A DNA stretch of 64,000 nt, taken from Oceanobacillus massiliensis str. N'diop. GTDB lineage: Bacteria > Bacillota > Bacilli > Bacillales > Amphibacillaceae. Shown in pieces: positions 45,753 to 54,385 of the stretch; the first letter of the stretch is position 1; each line of letters begins with the position of its first letter. Under the pieces are notes generated by a model that worked only from the letters and a program-made list of their open reading frames with translations, searched no databases and was not told the DNA's origin. The stretch covers positions 449,256 through 513,255 of the forward strand of contig NZ_HE610976.1 of assembly GCF_000285495.1 (NCBI RefSeq). The letters run 5' to 3'. A program made the translations under genes and the position numbers.

Positions 45753-46532
45753 ATGATTATTGCTTTATATTTTTTAATCGGTTTTCTTGCTTCCTTGCTG
45801 GGATCTATGGCTGGTTTAGGCGGGGGCATCATTATTAAACCCTTGTTGGACTTCTTCGGTCATTATGATTTACCGACGATCGGCTTATTGTCCGCTTCTA
45901 CCGTACTGGCGATGTCAACGATGTCTTTGATAGAAGTCAAAAGAATGAACCACAACTTCGATAGAAGCATTGGTTTACTGATTGCATGCGGATCTATTCT
46001 GGGTGGATTTATTGGAAAAGGTCTATTTAACCATTTGGTGAGCGACCAAAGTTTGACATATTTTATTAGTATTTTTCAATCGGCTTTATTAGCACTTATT
46101 TTAATCATAATTTTCCTCTATATGAGATATAAGAATGCCCTCAGAGCATACAGGCTGACTAATAAATGGATTATCTTAGCAGTCGGCATTGCGTTGGGAA
46201 TGCTTTCATCGTTCCTCGGTATAGGTGGCGGTCCTCTGAATGTCGCTGTATTATATTTACTATTTTCGATGAACGCAAAAAATGCCGTAATAAGTTCTAC
46301 GTTTATCATTTTCTTTTCACAGTTGTCTGCGCTCGCTTTGATAGCTGTTACCACTGGGTTCAGCGGATATGATTTATCCATGATTGGCTATATGATTGGC
46401 GGGGGGATTCTGGGTGGCTGGATAGGCAGCAGAATGGTCAGCAAGCTATCCAATAAGCGGATAGAGACGGTGTTTAACCTAACCATACTGCTGATTATTA
46501 TTATAAATATTTATAATCTGTTTTTTTATTAA
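45753..46532 (+). CDS. TauE/SafE family anion exporter-like membrane protein
   Basis: A 259-residue protein with about eight membrane segments and two related halves marked by SLLGSMAGLGGGIIIKPLL and SSFLGIGGGPLNVAVLYLL, the duplicated TauE/SafE motif. B. subtilis YunE is similar. Members move sulfite, sulfoacetate or related organic anions; the substrate here is unknown. ATG at 45753 is chosen since GGAG lies 6 bases upstream. The leader holds a REP-like copy. Confidence 0.87.
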   Translation: MIIALYFLIGFLASLLGSMAGLGGGIIIKPLLDFFGHYDLPTIGLLSASTVLAMSTMSLIEVKRMNHNFDRSIGLLIACGSILGGFIGKGLFNHLVSDQSLTYFISIFQSALLALILIIIFLYMRYKNALRAYRLTNKWIILAVGIALGMLSSFLGIGGGPLNVAVLYLLFSMNAKNAVISSTFIIFFSQLSALALIAVTTGFSGYDLSMIGYMIGGGILGGWIGSRMVSKLSNKRIETVFNLTILLIIIINIYNLFFY

Positions 46533-46568
46533 AAAAAGGTTCCCCTGATTTTGCTTCGAGGAACCTTC
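46531..46568 (-). terminator. Terminator between the convergent TauE-like and mscS genes
   Basis: AAGGTTCC pairs with GGAACCTT. The minus-strand tail is TTTTTTT, so it mainly ends the mscS transcript. Confidence 0.8.
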
Positions 46569-46586
46569 CTTTAACTATTGACATAT

Positions 46587-46615
46587 TTCGACAAAAACCG
46601 GGAAGTGACAGGCAC
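46587..46615 (-). repeat. REP-like copy 28 (CCGGTTTTTGTCGAA form)
   Basis: Lies 41 bases beyond the mscS stop. Upstream TTGACATA suggests it was once the long form. Confidence 0.93.
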
Positions 46616-46656
46616 TTCTTTCGGGCAACTCTTCCTCATCCTCTTCCGCTGAACAG

Positions 46657-47484
46657 CTATTTCTGTACAAGAACCTGGTGCGGGTATGGGATTTCAATCT
46701 TCTGCTTGTCAAATTCTTCTTTAATCCTTTTCTTCAGATCCCGTTCACATTCAAATTGGAGCCCATTTTCCGTTTGACCTACAACGCGAAGAACCACATC
46801 AGAAGTACCCAGGCTCTGCACTCCAATCGCATTTGGGCCGTCCTTGAATCGTTCATCCAGTTGAAACTCCATACATATCGTTTCGAGAACTTTGATTGCC
46901 TGGTCGATATCTTCGTCGTAGCTGATTCCAATGTCCACCATTGCCCGCATATTTCCGCGAGAGTGATTCGCTACCCCTTCTATATAACGATTCGGCACAT
47001 AATTCAAAGTTCCATCAAAGCTTCTTATTTTGGTTGTCCGAAGACCGATTTCTTCGACAACGCCGTCATAACCAGCCGTTGTTACATAGTCATCAACCTC
47101 GAGTTGTCTTTCCAATAACACGAAGAACCCTGTTACGATATCACTGACAAGTCCTTGTGCACCGAAGGCAATTGCCAGACCAACTACACCTGCTCCGGCA
47201 ATCAATGGTCCAATTTCAATTCCAATGGCCGTTAAGATCATAACAATCAGAATAAAAATCATCGCATATGAAAACAAATTAATGAGCAGTTTTTCCAGGG
47301 TCTTCATACGGCCGGGAGATGCATTCTGCCTTGCCGAAGCCTTATTCAACGCCCTTTCAATCAGCTTTTTCCCGATAGGTGCCACAATCGCATATAAAAT
47401 CAGCAATAAAATGATTTGCACAACAACTGGGACCACTACTCCAGCCACTTCTGCAAGATCTATATTCATTCCAAGTATGTCCAT
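46657..47484 (-). CDS. Small-conductance mechanosensitive channel (MscS family)
   Basis: A 275-residue protein with three to four membrane segments in the first 110 residues. The pore helix region is GVVGLAIAFGAQGLVSDIVTGFFVLLE, the hallmark MscS segment, followed by the beta domain (VDDYVTTAGYDGVVEEIGLRTTKIRSFDG) and the C-terminal alpha/beta part (RVVGQTENGLQFECERDLKKRIKEEFDKQKIEIPYP). Comparable to B. subtilis YkuT. It opens on hypo-osmotic shock. AAGGAG precedes the start. Confidence 0.93.
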   Translation of the reverse strand: MDILGMNIDLAEVAGVVVPVVVQIILLLILYAIVAPIGKKLIERALNKASARQNASPGRMKTLEKLLINLFSYAMIFILIVMILTAIGIEIGPLIAGAGVVGLAIAFGAQGLVSDIVTGFFVLLERQLEVDDYVTTAGYDGVVEEIGLRTTKIRSFDGTLNYVPNRYIEGVANHSRGNMRAMVDIGISYDEDIDQAIKVLETICMEFQLDERFKDGPNAIGVQSLGTSDVVLRVVGQTENGLQFECERDLKKRIKEEFDKQKIEIPYPHQVLVQK

Positions 47485-47568
47485 TACAATTTTAACTCCT
47501 TTTCCACAAATTCTTATATAATATCGTATCGAATTTTGGAGATGAGTTCAATTGATAGAATCATATAA

Positions 47569-47607
47569 TTGACAGAAACCGACAAAAACCGGGAAGTGAC
47601 AGGCACC
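47569..47607 (-). repeat. REP-like copy 29 (long form)
   Basis: Reads TTGACAGAAACCGACAAAAA then CCGGGAAGTG. GC-rich sequence follows its GGCACC end up to about 47,700. Confidence 0.93.
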
Positions 47608-47797
47608 TCGGACACCTCTGCCCCGGAATCTGCGCCCAGGAAGTGCGACTCCTCTGCACCAGCACCTCTCTATCAAGTCGCCTGTTACCAACTCGCCAGC
47701 ATCACCTCCAGCATCGAGTGAAATAAAAAAAGCCCCCTCCGCACCAATCACGCGTGCAGAGAAAGCTCTTGCTAATCTAATGTCAAAAATTGCTGGA

Positions 47798-47827
47798 TTC
47801 GACAAATTTCGGGAAGTGACAGGCACC
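47798..47827 (-). repeat. REP-like copy 30 (short form)
   Basis: Lies 14 bases beyond the stop of the 41-residue reading frame described next. Confidence 0.95.
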
Positions 47828-47841
47828 CCAATGGGCGGCTT

Positions 47842-47967
47842 CTATAAATATTTATTTAGGTTTAAATAATCTTTTAATGCGTGGTAAAATTCTATTCCTT
47901 GATATGAGAGTACAGAAATTGCGGTCAGCGAAAGCATTCCTATAATTACAAAACGAAACCATATCAT
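47842..47967 (-). CDS. Small membrane protein, 41 residues
   Basis: A short frame with a good ribosome site (GGAGGAAGGACCA before ATG at 47967). It starts IWFRFVIIGMLSLTAISVLSY, one membrane helix, followed by a short polar tail (QGIEFYHALKDYLNLNKYL). The signal-plus-helix structure and the REP-like copy placed right after the stop, as for other genes here, support a real gene. No family recognised. Confidence 0.5.
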   Translation of the reverse strand: MIWFRFVIIGMLSLTAISVLSYQGIEFYHALKDYLNLNKYL

Positions 47968-48014
47968 TTGGTCCTTCCTCCCTCCATCGAAAAAGATTAA
48001 AGCATTCTACTTTT

Positions 48015-48328
48015 TCAATGGAGAGAAGCCACGTAGTTTGATTGGTAAAAAATCGGTGTCAGTAATATAAGTCTTCTAATGAGCTGGATAAAGCAGTTAA
48101 AGAAGATTATCAGATTTAATGCAGCAAACAACAAGATCTCATGGTTGGTGCTTGCTGCCTTTTTATTGTTGTCAACATCGATTGGCTGAAAATCACTTGA
48201 AACGGAGCTGCTTATCGTTGGATTATCTTCAAGAACGAAGGTGCCATTATGATGGAAATCGCTATCCATGAAGTAATAGGAGTAGCCTATTATGGTAAAC
48301 AAAATAAAAAAACGGAGTATTTCCGCAT
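48015..48328 (-). pseudogene. Two-helix membrane protein, frameshifted near its start
   Basis: ATG at 48328 has GGGGGG 5 bases upstream and gives RKYSVF before a wrong-frame stop. Adding one T to a run of seven T (48306-48312) continues into FFILFTIIGYSYYFMDSDFHHNG, a polar middle with DNPTISSSVSSDFQPID, and a second helix (EILLFAALNLIIFFNCFIQLI). The joined product is about 104 residues. The family is unknown. The shift resembles the one in the SSS symporter gene. Confidence 0.5.
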
Positions 48329-48658
48329 ATGAGCCCCCCTTTCGAAGATTAAGACAATTATACAACCAATATGTGCATAAGGAAACTATAATTTCACTGC
48401 GACAATCAACACCCCCAGCCAAAGACCTGGAAAAGAATCCTTACATGCAGGAGAAATCCCTTTTCCATGCTGTTAAAAAGGATGCCAAAACCTGGAAGGC
48501 CACTTACCTATTACACATAATAATATAAGCATCGCCGCAATAATATGTCACTATTTTATTCGGTCATGCTCAACCAACTAGTCAGGTGCACTAAATTAAA
48601 AACATGGGAACTGCTCTCGCGAGTAAGCGAAGCCCCCATGTTTCCATCCATCATTCAA
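48329..48658. other. Intergenic region upstream of the small membrane protein
   Basis: AT-rich; contains the terminator of the Gfo/Idh gene at its right end. No gene or repeat copy seen. Confidence 0.5.
48598..48645 (-). terminator. Terminator of the Gfo/Idh gene
   Basis: AAACATGGG pairs with CCCATGTTT around a loop that can form a further CTCGCGAG palindrome. T-rich on the minus strand. Confidence 0.75.
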
Positions 48659-49636
48659 TCAATCAGCGTCAAATGATATTCCGCCGTCTTTTCTTGCTGA
48701 TTCCAGAACTCCCACAACCGACTTCGTATAATCAAGCAAATCGTAGCACCGCTGGAAATCTCTCATTTGAAAAATCTTTTGAAATTCTGCGACTTCATAA
48801 TAAAGGCGATTGGATTTCAATTGGGCATTCATCGTTATTTCCCTGTCCCCATTTGTAATGACCACTTCCTGGCAGCCGTTTGCTCCGCCTACTACCTTTA
48901 GATATCCCTTTTCTCCTTGGATCATCGCAAAGTTCATGCTCTGTGTATCTTTTGCTCCAACACATTCCGCAATATAATTTGGATATTTCATCACAGCCAC
49001 ACCTGATGTATCAATTCCATTTGCGTGCTTGTTTGCCATATAGCTGACCCTCTCTGGCACTCCAAAAAGATTCATCACAAAATGCATATTGTAAATGTTG
49101 ATATCCGCGAGTGCTCCACCAGAGAATTTCGGATTAAAAACATTCGGTGTCTCGCCATTCATCAATTTTTCATATCTGCTTGAAAACTGACTGTAGTTGC
49201 ACTGAATGAATTTGATTGGCCCGAGGCTATCAAGGTGATTTCGAATCAATTTATAGTTCGGCATATGAATGGTCGATATTGCCTCAAATAACATCAGCTG
49301 TTTTTCTTTCGCAAGCTCAATCAATTGTTCTGCCTCGCGTGAGGTCGATGTAAATGGCTTTTCAACGATTACATGTTTACCATGCTGAAGAGCAAGATAT
49401 GCCTGTTCAAAATGCAGACTGTTTGGCGAAGCTATGTAAATACAGTCGATTGCTTCGTTTTGCAGCATCTCAGCCAGATCGGTATAAATTGCAGAGATGT
49501 CGAATTGATCTGCTAAACGTTCTGCAGTCTCCTCTTTACGTGAATAGACCGCCAGACATTGCGCACCGTCAACCTCTTCAACCGCTGAAAGAAACAGTTC
49601 CACAATACTCCCTGTACCAATAGTTGCTATGTTCAT
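48659..49636 (-). CDS. Gfo/Idh/MocA family oxidoreductase
   Basis: A 325-residue NAD(P)-dependent dehydrogenase. NAD loop ATIGTGSIVELFLSAVEE at the start, then CIYIASPNSLHFEQAYLALQHGKHVIVEKPFT with the conserved EKP Lys near residue 95, and ALADINIYNMHFVMNLFG from the C-terminal domain. Members oxidise sugars, inositol or related polyols; the substrate is unknown. Similar to B. subtilis YulF. ATG at 49636 is chosen because AGGGG lies 8 bases upstream; the GTG at 49645 is too near. Confidence 0.88.
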   Translation of the reverse strand: MNIATIGTGSIVELFLSAVEEVDGAQCLAVYSRKEETAERLADQFDISAIYTDLAEMLQNEAIDCIYIASPNSLHFEQAYLALQHGKHVIVEKPFTSTSREAEQLIELAKEKQLMLFEAISTIHMPNYKLIRNHLDSLGPIKFIQCNYSQFSSRYEKLMNGETPNVFNPKFSGGALADINIYNMHFVMNLFGVPERVSYMANKHANGIDTSGVAVMKYPNYIAECVGAKDTQSMNFAMIQGEKGYLKVVGGANGCQEVVITNGDREITMNAQLKSNRLYYEVAEFQKIFQMRDFQRCYDLLDYTKSVVGVLESARKDGGISFDAD

Positions 49637-49699
49637 TTCATTCACCCCTATGTTAAGTTCTTTAACCCTATCTTAACATGAAAAACCCTCTCCGGGGGA

Positions 49700-49728
49700 T
49701 TCGACAAAATTCGGGAAGTGACAGGCAC
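49700..49728 (-). repeat. REP-like copy 31 (short form), last in the window
   Basis: Two bases after the khtU stop, in the gene's direction. No further copy occurs in the remaining 14 kb. Confidence 0.94.
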
Positions 49729-49730
49729 TC

Positions 49731-50861
49731 TTAAGTGAATATTTTTTTTGAGAGTTTGGGGGCGAGCTGGAATAGGGTGACGCCTATGATGGCAGATAGC
49801 AATATATAAATGCTGCCAAATACGCTTACAGTTCCGGATGTGATTCCCACAATAATGATGGAAAACTCGCCACGCTGCGTCAGGGATAGTCCTGCCCTTA
49901 ATGATACTTTATTGGAAAGGCCATACCATTTGCCGCCAAAATATCCTGTAATGATTTTTGCAACGATGGACCAAAGCAGTACAACAATCAATAAATGAAT
50001 CATCGGTACACCTTTATCTAATGTGATGGTGGTACCAAAGTATAGAAAGAATACTGGCATTAGTAAATCCCTGCTGTATATTACCATCTCTTCCAGTTCA
50101 TCGGATTTGCGTACCTCGGCAATCATGATTCCGGCAAGAAACGCTCCAAGCACTTCAGACAAGTTCAGATACACAGCCAGTCCGCCATATGTAAGGGCCA
50201 TTCCGATAATAAATAATATGAAAATATCATCATTCATATATTTCTCAAAAAACGGTCCAAGCCTGCGGAAGATGAATTTCCCCATCAGAACGGCGCCTGC
50301 AATCATCACTATTACCGTTAAGATGAGTCCTCCCATCGAGGTGAAAGTCACTTCAGAGCCAGAGGACATTCCAAGCAGTATAGCCACAACAATAGGTGCA
50401 ATAATGTCCTCAAAAATGAGCAGCCCAAGCATGTATTCGGATTCCGGATTTGCCATTCGTTTCGTGTTTTCAAGCATTTTCGCTGTAATGGTTGAACTTG
50501 TAGCGTACACTACACCGCCAATGACAAGGGATGTGGTAAAGCCTAATCCCATCAGCATACAAATAATGGTTGTGACCCCTAAGTTCAAAGCCAAATCCAG
50601 TAGTCCTGATGCCAATACTTTTTTTGCCATCGATAAAAGCTGCGTGATTGGAAACTCCATCCCCATCATAAAGAAGAGAAGGACAATGCCTACTTCTCCT
50701 GCAAATTCAAGCAGATGTGTATCTGATAGGAACCCACCTACAATAATTCCAGCTATAATAAACAAAATAATCCCAGGGGTTTTAAATTTCATACCAGTAA
50801 TTCCAGCAACAAACAGGATGAGGATGAGGATGCCTGCGCTCAGTAATTCAGGAATTTCCAT
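49731..50861 (-). CDS. khtU: K+/H+ antiporter membrane subunit KhtU-like (CPA2)
   Basis: A 376-residue membrane protein with about twelve segments. CPA2 motifs: LEFAGEVGIVLLFFMMGMEF, VIGGVVYATSSTITAKMLENT, LGLLIFEDIIAPIVVAIL and LRAGLSLTQRGEFSIIIVGI. Unlike KefB/C it has no attached TrkA-N domain; the partner is the separate KhtT-like protein encoded upstream. The start codon overlaps the khtT stop by one base, giving translational coupling. In B. subtilis the pair exports K+ and is gated by c-di-AMP through KhtT. Confidence 0.88.
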   Translation of the reverse strand: MEIPELLSAGILILILFVAGITGMKFKTPGIILFIIAGIIVGGFLSDTHLLEFAGEVGIVLLFFMMGMEFPITQLLSMAKKVLASGLLDLALNLGVTTIICMLMGLGFTTSLVIGGVVYATSSTITAKMLENTKRMANPESEYMLGLLIFEDIIAPIVVAILLGMSSGSEVTFTSMGGLILTVIVMIAGAVLMGKFIFRRLGPFFEKYMNDDIFILFIIGMALTYGGLAVYLNLSEVLGAFLAGIMIAEVRKSDELEEMVIYSRDLLMPVFFLYFGTTITLDKGVPMIHLLIVVLLWSIVAKIITGYFGGKWYGLSNKVSLRAGLSLTQRGEFSIIIVGITSGTVSVFGSIYILLSAIIGVTLFQLAPKLSKKIFT

Positions 50862-51358
50862 TATCGGATGTCCCCTTTACATTGCTCAGCAAACTCGGAA
50901 ACCTTTTCCCTTTTTCCAACAATCAAAATCGTGTCATCTGCTTCTATTCTGGAGTCTTCCTCCAATTCCACTGTAAACTCGTCATCCCGAATAATGCCAA
51001 TAAAAGAAGCACCCAAAGGAATCAACTGATTGATTTCCCCTATTTCCATGCCGGTTATTTTCATCTTATTGGTTACTTTAATCCAATCCAATATGATCTG
51101 TTTTCCGGCTATTTTCATTTTCTGCATTTCCCCATTATCGAATGAAGCAGCGCTGCCCAGCAGCTGAGTACCAAGCTGTTTTGTCTCATCGGAAGACATG
51201 GCGAAAGAAGAAACGGACTCATCATCATCCTTATTTTCAAAAAAATATAATTCTCTTCTCCCTGAATGGTGGGTAACCAAGACAAGCATTTGGTCATTTC
51301 CATTAATAAATGATATTTTCTTCCCCACACCTGGCAGCTCATTAATATTTATTTTCAT
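50861..51358 (-). CDS. khtT: KhtT-like regulatory subunit with RCK_C domain
   Basis: A 165-residue cytoplasmic protein. The N-terminal half (ELPGVGKKISFINGNDQMLVLVTHHSGRRELYFF) matches the KhtT N-domain. The C-terminal half (MEIGEINQLIPLGASFIGIIRDDEFTVELEEDSRIEADDTILIVGKREKVSEF) is a TrkA-C/RCK_C domain, the c-di-AMP-binding unit in B. subtilis. AGAAGGAG precedes the ATG. The small khtS gene found upstream in B. subtilis is absent here. Confidence 0.88.
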   Translation of the reverse strand: MKININELPGVGKKISFINGNDQMLVLVTHHSGRRELYFFENKDDDESVSSFAMSSDETKQLGTQLLGSAASFDNGEMQKMKIAGKQIILDWIKVTNKMKITGMEIGEINQLIPLGASFIGIIRDDEFTVELEEDSRIEADDTILIVGKREKVSEFAEQCKGDIR

Positions 51359-52095
51359 AGTGTGCTCCTTCTTTTCAGTTACGTTTTTCCCTTTATATAC
51401 CCTAAATAATGAAAACCTAACTTAGGAGCGTCTACCTATCGAGTTGGTATGTTGGTAAGTCTCTTCTGGATCCCTGCACAATCTTCACTGTCGAGTACAG
51501 CTTCACGTCCGCGGGGGGGGAAGTTGCGTGGGGATTGTGTGGAGTTGCTATGGCGGGGAGTTGCGTGGGGATTGGGTGGGATTGCTCTGGCGGGGAGTTG
51601 CGCGAAAATTGGGTGGAGTTGCGCGATATTGGGGCGGAGTCGCGCGATACTGGGGTGGAGTTGCGCGATACTGGGGTGGAGTTGCGCGAAACCGGGGTGG
51701 AGTCGCGCGAAACTGGGGCGGGTGTTGCGCGAAACTGGGGCGGGTGTTGCGCGAAACTGGGCGGGTGTTGCGCGAAACTGCGGGGGAGTCGCGCGAAACT
51801 GGGGGAGTTGCGCGAAACTGGGGTGGAGTCGCGCGAAACTGGGAGAGGATTGCGCGAAACAGGGGCGTGTCGCGCGATACTGGGTTGGAGCTGCTCGAAT
51901 TCTGCTATATAGTAGAACTTTATGTCAAATTGTCTCCTCACAGGAATCCCCATTTCTGCAATCCCTCTACTAATTAGGCATATTTCACTACTTCCCCTGC
52001 AAAAATTGAAATATTTTCTAAAAATATAAATAATTTGGTCGATATATAAAATATACATATTATTCAAAATACAGTTTAGAGGGAGTAAGGTATTT
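51359..52095. other. Long intergenic region with a 21-base minisatellite
   Basis: 737 bases between khtT and the chemoreceptor gene. The central 380 bases are a G+C-rich tandem array (separate entry). The final 190 bases are AT-rich and hold the chemoreceptor promoter region. Long open frames across the array in several frames result from the 21-base period, which never introduces stops. Confidence 0.65.
51519..51895 (+). repeat. 21-base minisatellite, about 17 units
   Basis: Variable units close to GTTGCGCGAAACTGGGGTGGA, with alternatives GATACT for AAACT and GTC for GTT. G-rich on the + strand. The G+C content is far above that of the flanks. Because 21 is a multiple of three, it keeps frames open on both strands, giving seven-residue protein repeats without start signals. 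Confidence 0.92.
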
Positions 52096-54108
52096 ATGAA
52101 AAAAGATAAATCGAAGGGTAAAAGACCGAGTAAACTGCAGCATCAGATACTGATACCGTTTCTGGCATTAATCATTATTGCCGGGACCATTATTGCCATT
52201 ACCAGTTACACACTCAGTAAAAATTCACTGCTTACCGAGAAAGAAAATGCCATCCAGATGCAGATGAAGAGCCTAGATGATACCTTTAATACATTTTTTA
52301 CGAATAAGGAAAATATATTGGAACGTTTTGCGCAAAATGATATTATTTTAAATTTTGACAGGAATGAAGATTATAATGAAGTAATGGGTCTCTTTGAGGC
52401 TACTGCGGAGGCGGATGAGGATATTATCAATCTTTATACAGTGGAAAGCCCGGATGGGAATACGACGATCTATCCGGATGCGGATTTGGGAGATTTCGAT
52501 GGGACGACTAGAGATTGGTATACAGCGGCTGTGGAGGCAGAGGGAGAAGTCGTCTGGACGGAGCCTTATGTTGATGTCGCTACCGGCAATATGGTCATCA
52601 CTGCTACACAGGCCATTTATGATAATGGCAACCTGATTGGGGCCAATGGGGCGGATATTCTGGTTGACACCTTACTGGAAATGGCGAATAACACAAATTC
52701 GAGTGAATCAGGATATACGATGATTATCAGCCCCAACGGCAACTATATATCACATCCGGATGAAGAACTGCTTGGCGAAAGTGCTGCGGACGGGGTTGTT
52801 TACGATAAAATTCAGGAGAGCGGCGACAGTGGTCTCGTAGACTATCAAGAGGATGGAGATAACAAACTGCTTGGCTATGCGACAAACGGCATTACGGGCT
52901 GGGTATTGGCCGAGACTGTCTTTGAGAGTGAATTTGAGAGTATTGCAACAAAGACGCTGCTGCCGATACTGCTGACACTCGGCGGTATTATTATCCTTGC
53001 TTTTATCATCGCTTTTTGGATTTCGAAACGAATTACGAAGCCGATTAACGCGTTGCAGGACACCATGCTGGAGGTGGAAGAGGGAAATCTGTCAGCCCGG
53101 ACGAATATTGCATCCACCAATGAGATTGGCCAGCTCTCGGCAAGCTTTGAAAAAATGCTGCGCAGGATACAGCAGATGATGGTTAACATTAATGATATAT
53201 CCTTTAAAGTATCGGAGGCATCACAGACATTAGTGGCAAGCTCTGAGGAGAATGCTGCCGCATCCAATGAAGTTGCAACAACTATGGAGCAGATCTCGGG
53301 CGGGGCTGGTGACCAATCGGAATTGATGGAAAAGAATGCCGCCGCAATCGAACACTTATCCACCTATATTAAACAGGTGGAAGACTATAACAATAACATC
53401 CATCAAGAATCCATGGTCATGAATGATTTTTCCGCAAAGGGTACGGAGACGGTCCAATTGCTGCGCAGACAATCCAAGAATACCGGTGAAATCACCATTA
53501 AAGTGACCAAGGCGATTCAATCATTAGATGAAAAATCGACCAACATCAATGACATCGTTTCTAAAATTGCAGCCATTTCCAGCCAGACGAATCTGCTCGC
53601 ATTAAACGCAGCGATCGAAGCGGCACGGGCGGGCGAAAATGGACGTGGTTTTGCAGTAGTAGCTGACGAGGTGCGAAAGCTTGCCGAACAATCAGAGAGT
53701 GCCCTAGGGGATATTTCAATCTTGATTGAAGAAATGCAAGCCGAAACAAAGCAATCCGTCCTATTAATCGGCGAGACAAATGACGTCATACAAACACAAG
53801 CGAAATCCGTCAATGATACGGAGCAGGCTTTTACCGACATTCAATCAGCCATCCATACAAACAACCAATTAATCATTGAAGCGATGGACGTCATGAAAAC
53901 GATGGTTGAACAGGAGCAAATCATCTCCTCCAATACACAGAATATCGCAGCGGTCAGCGAAGAAACGGCAGCAGGGACCGAGCAAGTATCAGCATCGATT
54001 GAGGAACAGACGGCATCGATGGAGCAGCTGAACCATCTGGCTGGTGAATTGGAGAATTATGCGACTGAAATGCAGGAACAGGTCAGGAAATTTAGAATAG
54101 CGGATTAA
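52096..54108 (+). CDS. Methyl-accepting chemotaxis protein (membrane receptor)
   Basis: A 670-residue receptor. Membrane helix 1 at about residues 17-40, an extracellular Cache-type sensor ([63 protein letters not shown]), helix 2 near residue 295, a HAMP domain ([26 protein letters not shown]) and the signalling hairpin with tip [44 protein letters not shown]. Cache receptors of this kind bind amino acids or carboxylates. GAGGGAGTAAGG precedes the start. It is the second chemoreceptor in the window. Confidence 0.94.
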   Translation: MKKDKSKGKRPSKLQHQILIPFLALIIIAGTIIAITSYTLSKNSLLTEKENAIQMQMKSLDDTFNTFFTNKENILERFAQNDIILNFDRNEDYNEVMGLFEATAEADEDIINLYTVESPDGNTTIYPDADLGDFDGTTRDWYTAAVEAEGEVVWTEPYVDVATGNMVITATQAIYDNGNLIGANGADILVDTLLEMANNTNSSESGYTMIISPNGNYISHPDEELLGESAADGVVYDKIQESGDSGLVDYQEDGDNKLLGYATNGITGWVLAETVFESEFESIATKTLLPILLTLGGIIILAFIIAFWISKRITKPINALQDTMLEVEEGNLSARTNIASTNEIGQLSASFEKMLRRIQQMMVNINDISFKVSEASQTLVASSEENAAASNEVATTMEQISGGAGDQSELMEKNAAAIEHLSTYIKQVEDYNNNIHQESMVMNDFSAKGTETVQLLRRQSKNTGEITIKVTKAIQSLDEKSTNINDIVSKIAAISSQTNLLALNAAIEAARAGENGRGFAVVADEVRKLAEQSESALGDISILIEEMQAETKQSVLLIGETNDVIQTQAKSVNDTEQAFTDIQSAIHTNNQLIIEAMDVMKTMVEQEQIISSNTQNIAAVSEETAAGTEQVSASIEEQTASMEQLNHLAGELENYATEMQEQVRKFRIAD

Positions 54109-54118
54109 GTTGCTTGAC

Positions 54119-54157
54119 CAAGAAGGTTACCGCTTGAACTGGTGGTAACCTTCTTTA
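54119..54157 (+). terminator. Terminator after the chemoreceptor gene
   Basis: AGAAGGTTACC pairs with GGTAACCTTCT; a short T run follows. Confidence 0.85.
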
Positions 54158-54385
54158 ATGGTCAATGCTTATAAGAAGAGCTACTCTTATCCATATTGCA
54201 AGTTCTGGAACCATAATCGATCCAGACACATCTTCACAGCCTCTCAAAATTTCCGATTGCCATAAAATGTGTGGCGCAAAACAAGAAACTGTTCTGATCC
54301 GACTTCCGGAAATTTTCCTTTCAAATAGCATTGTATTATAATAACTACGGCACTTAAAACATTCACTTTTAAAAGGAGGAAGCCT

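Noticed and set aside
47548-47826. 92-residue minus frame between mscS and the small membrane gene
   Set aside because: Both ends are translations of repeat copies 29 and 30, and the middle is GC-rich filler.
587-49728. The repeat family as a CRISPR array
   Set aside because: Copies are dispersed, lie in both orientations, have no regular spacers and no cas genes are nearby.
51432-52067. 211-residue minus-strand frame with SRNSTPV repeats, plus long + strand frames
   Set aside because: They arise from the 21-base minisatellite, lack ribosome sites and exist in several frames at once.
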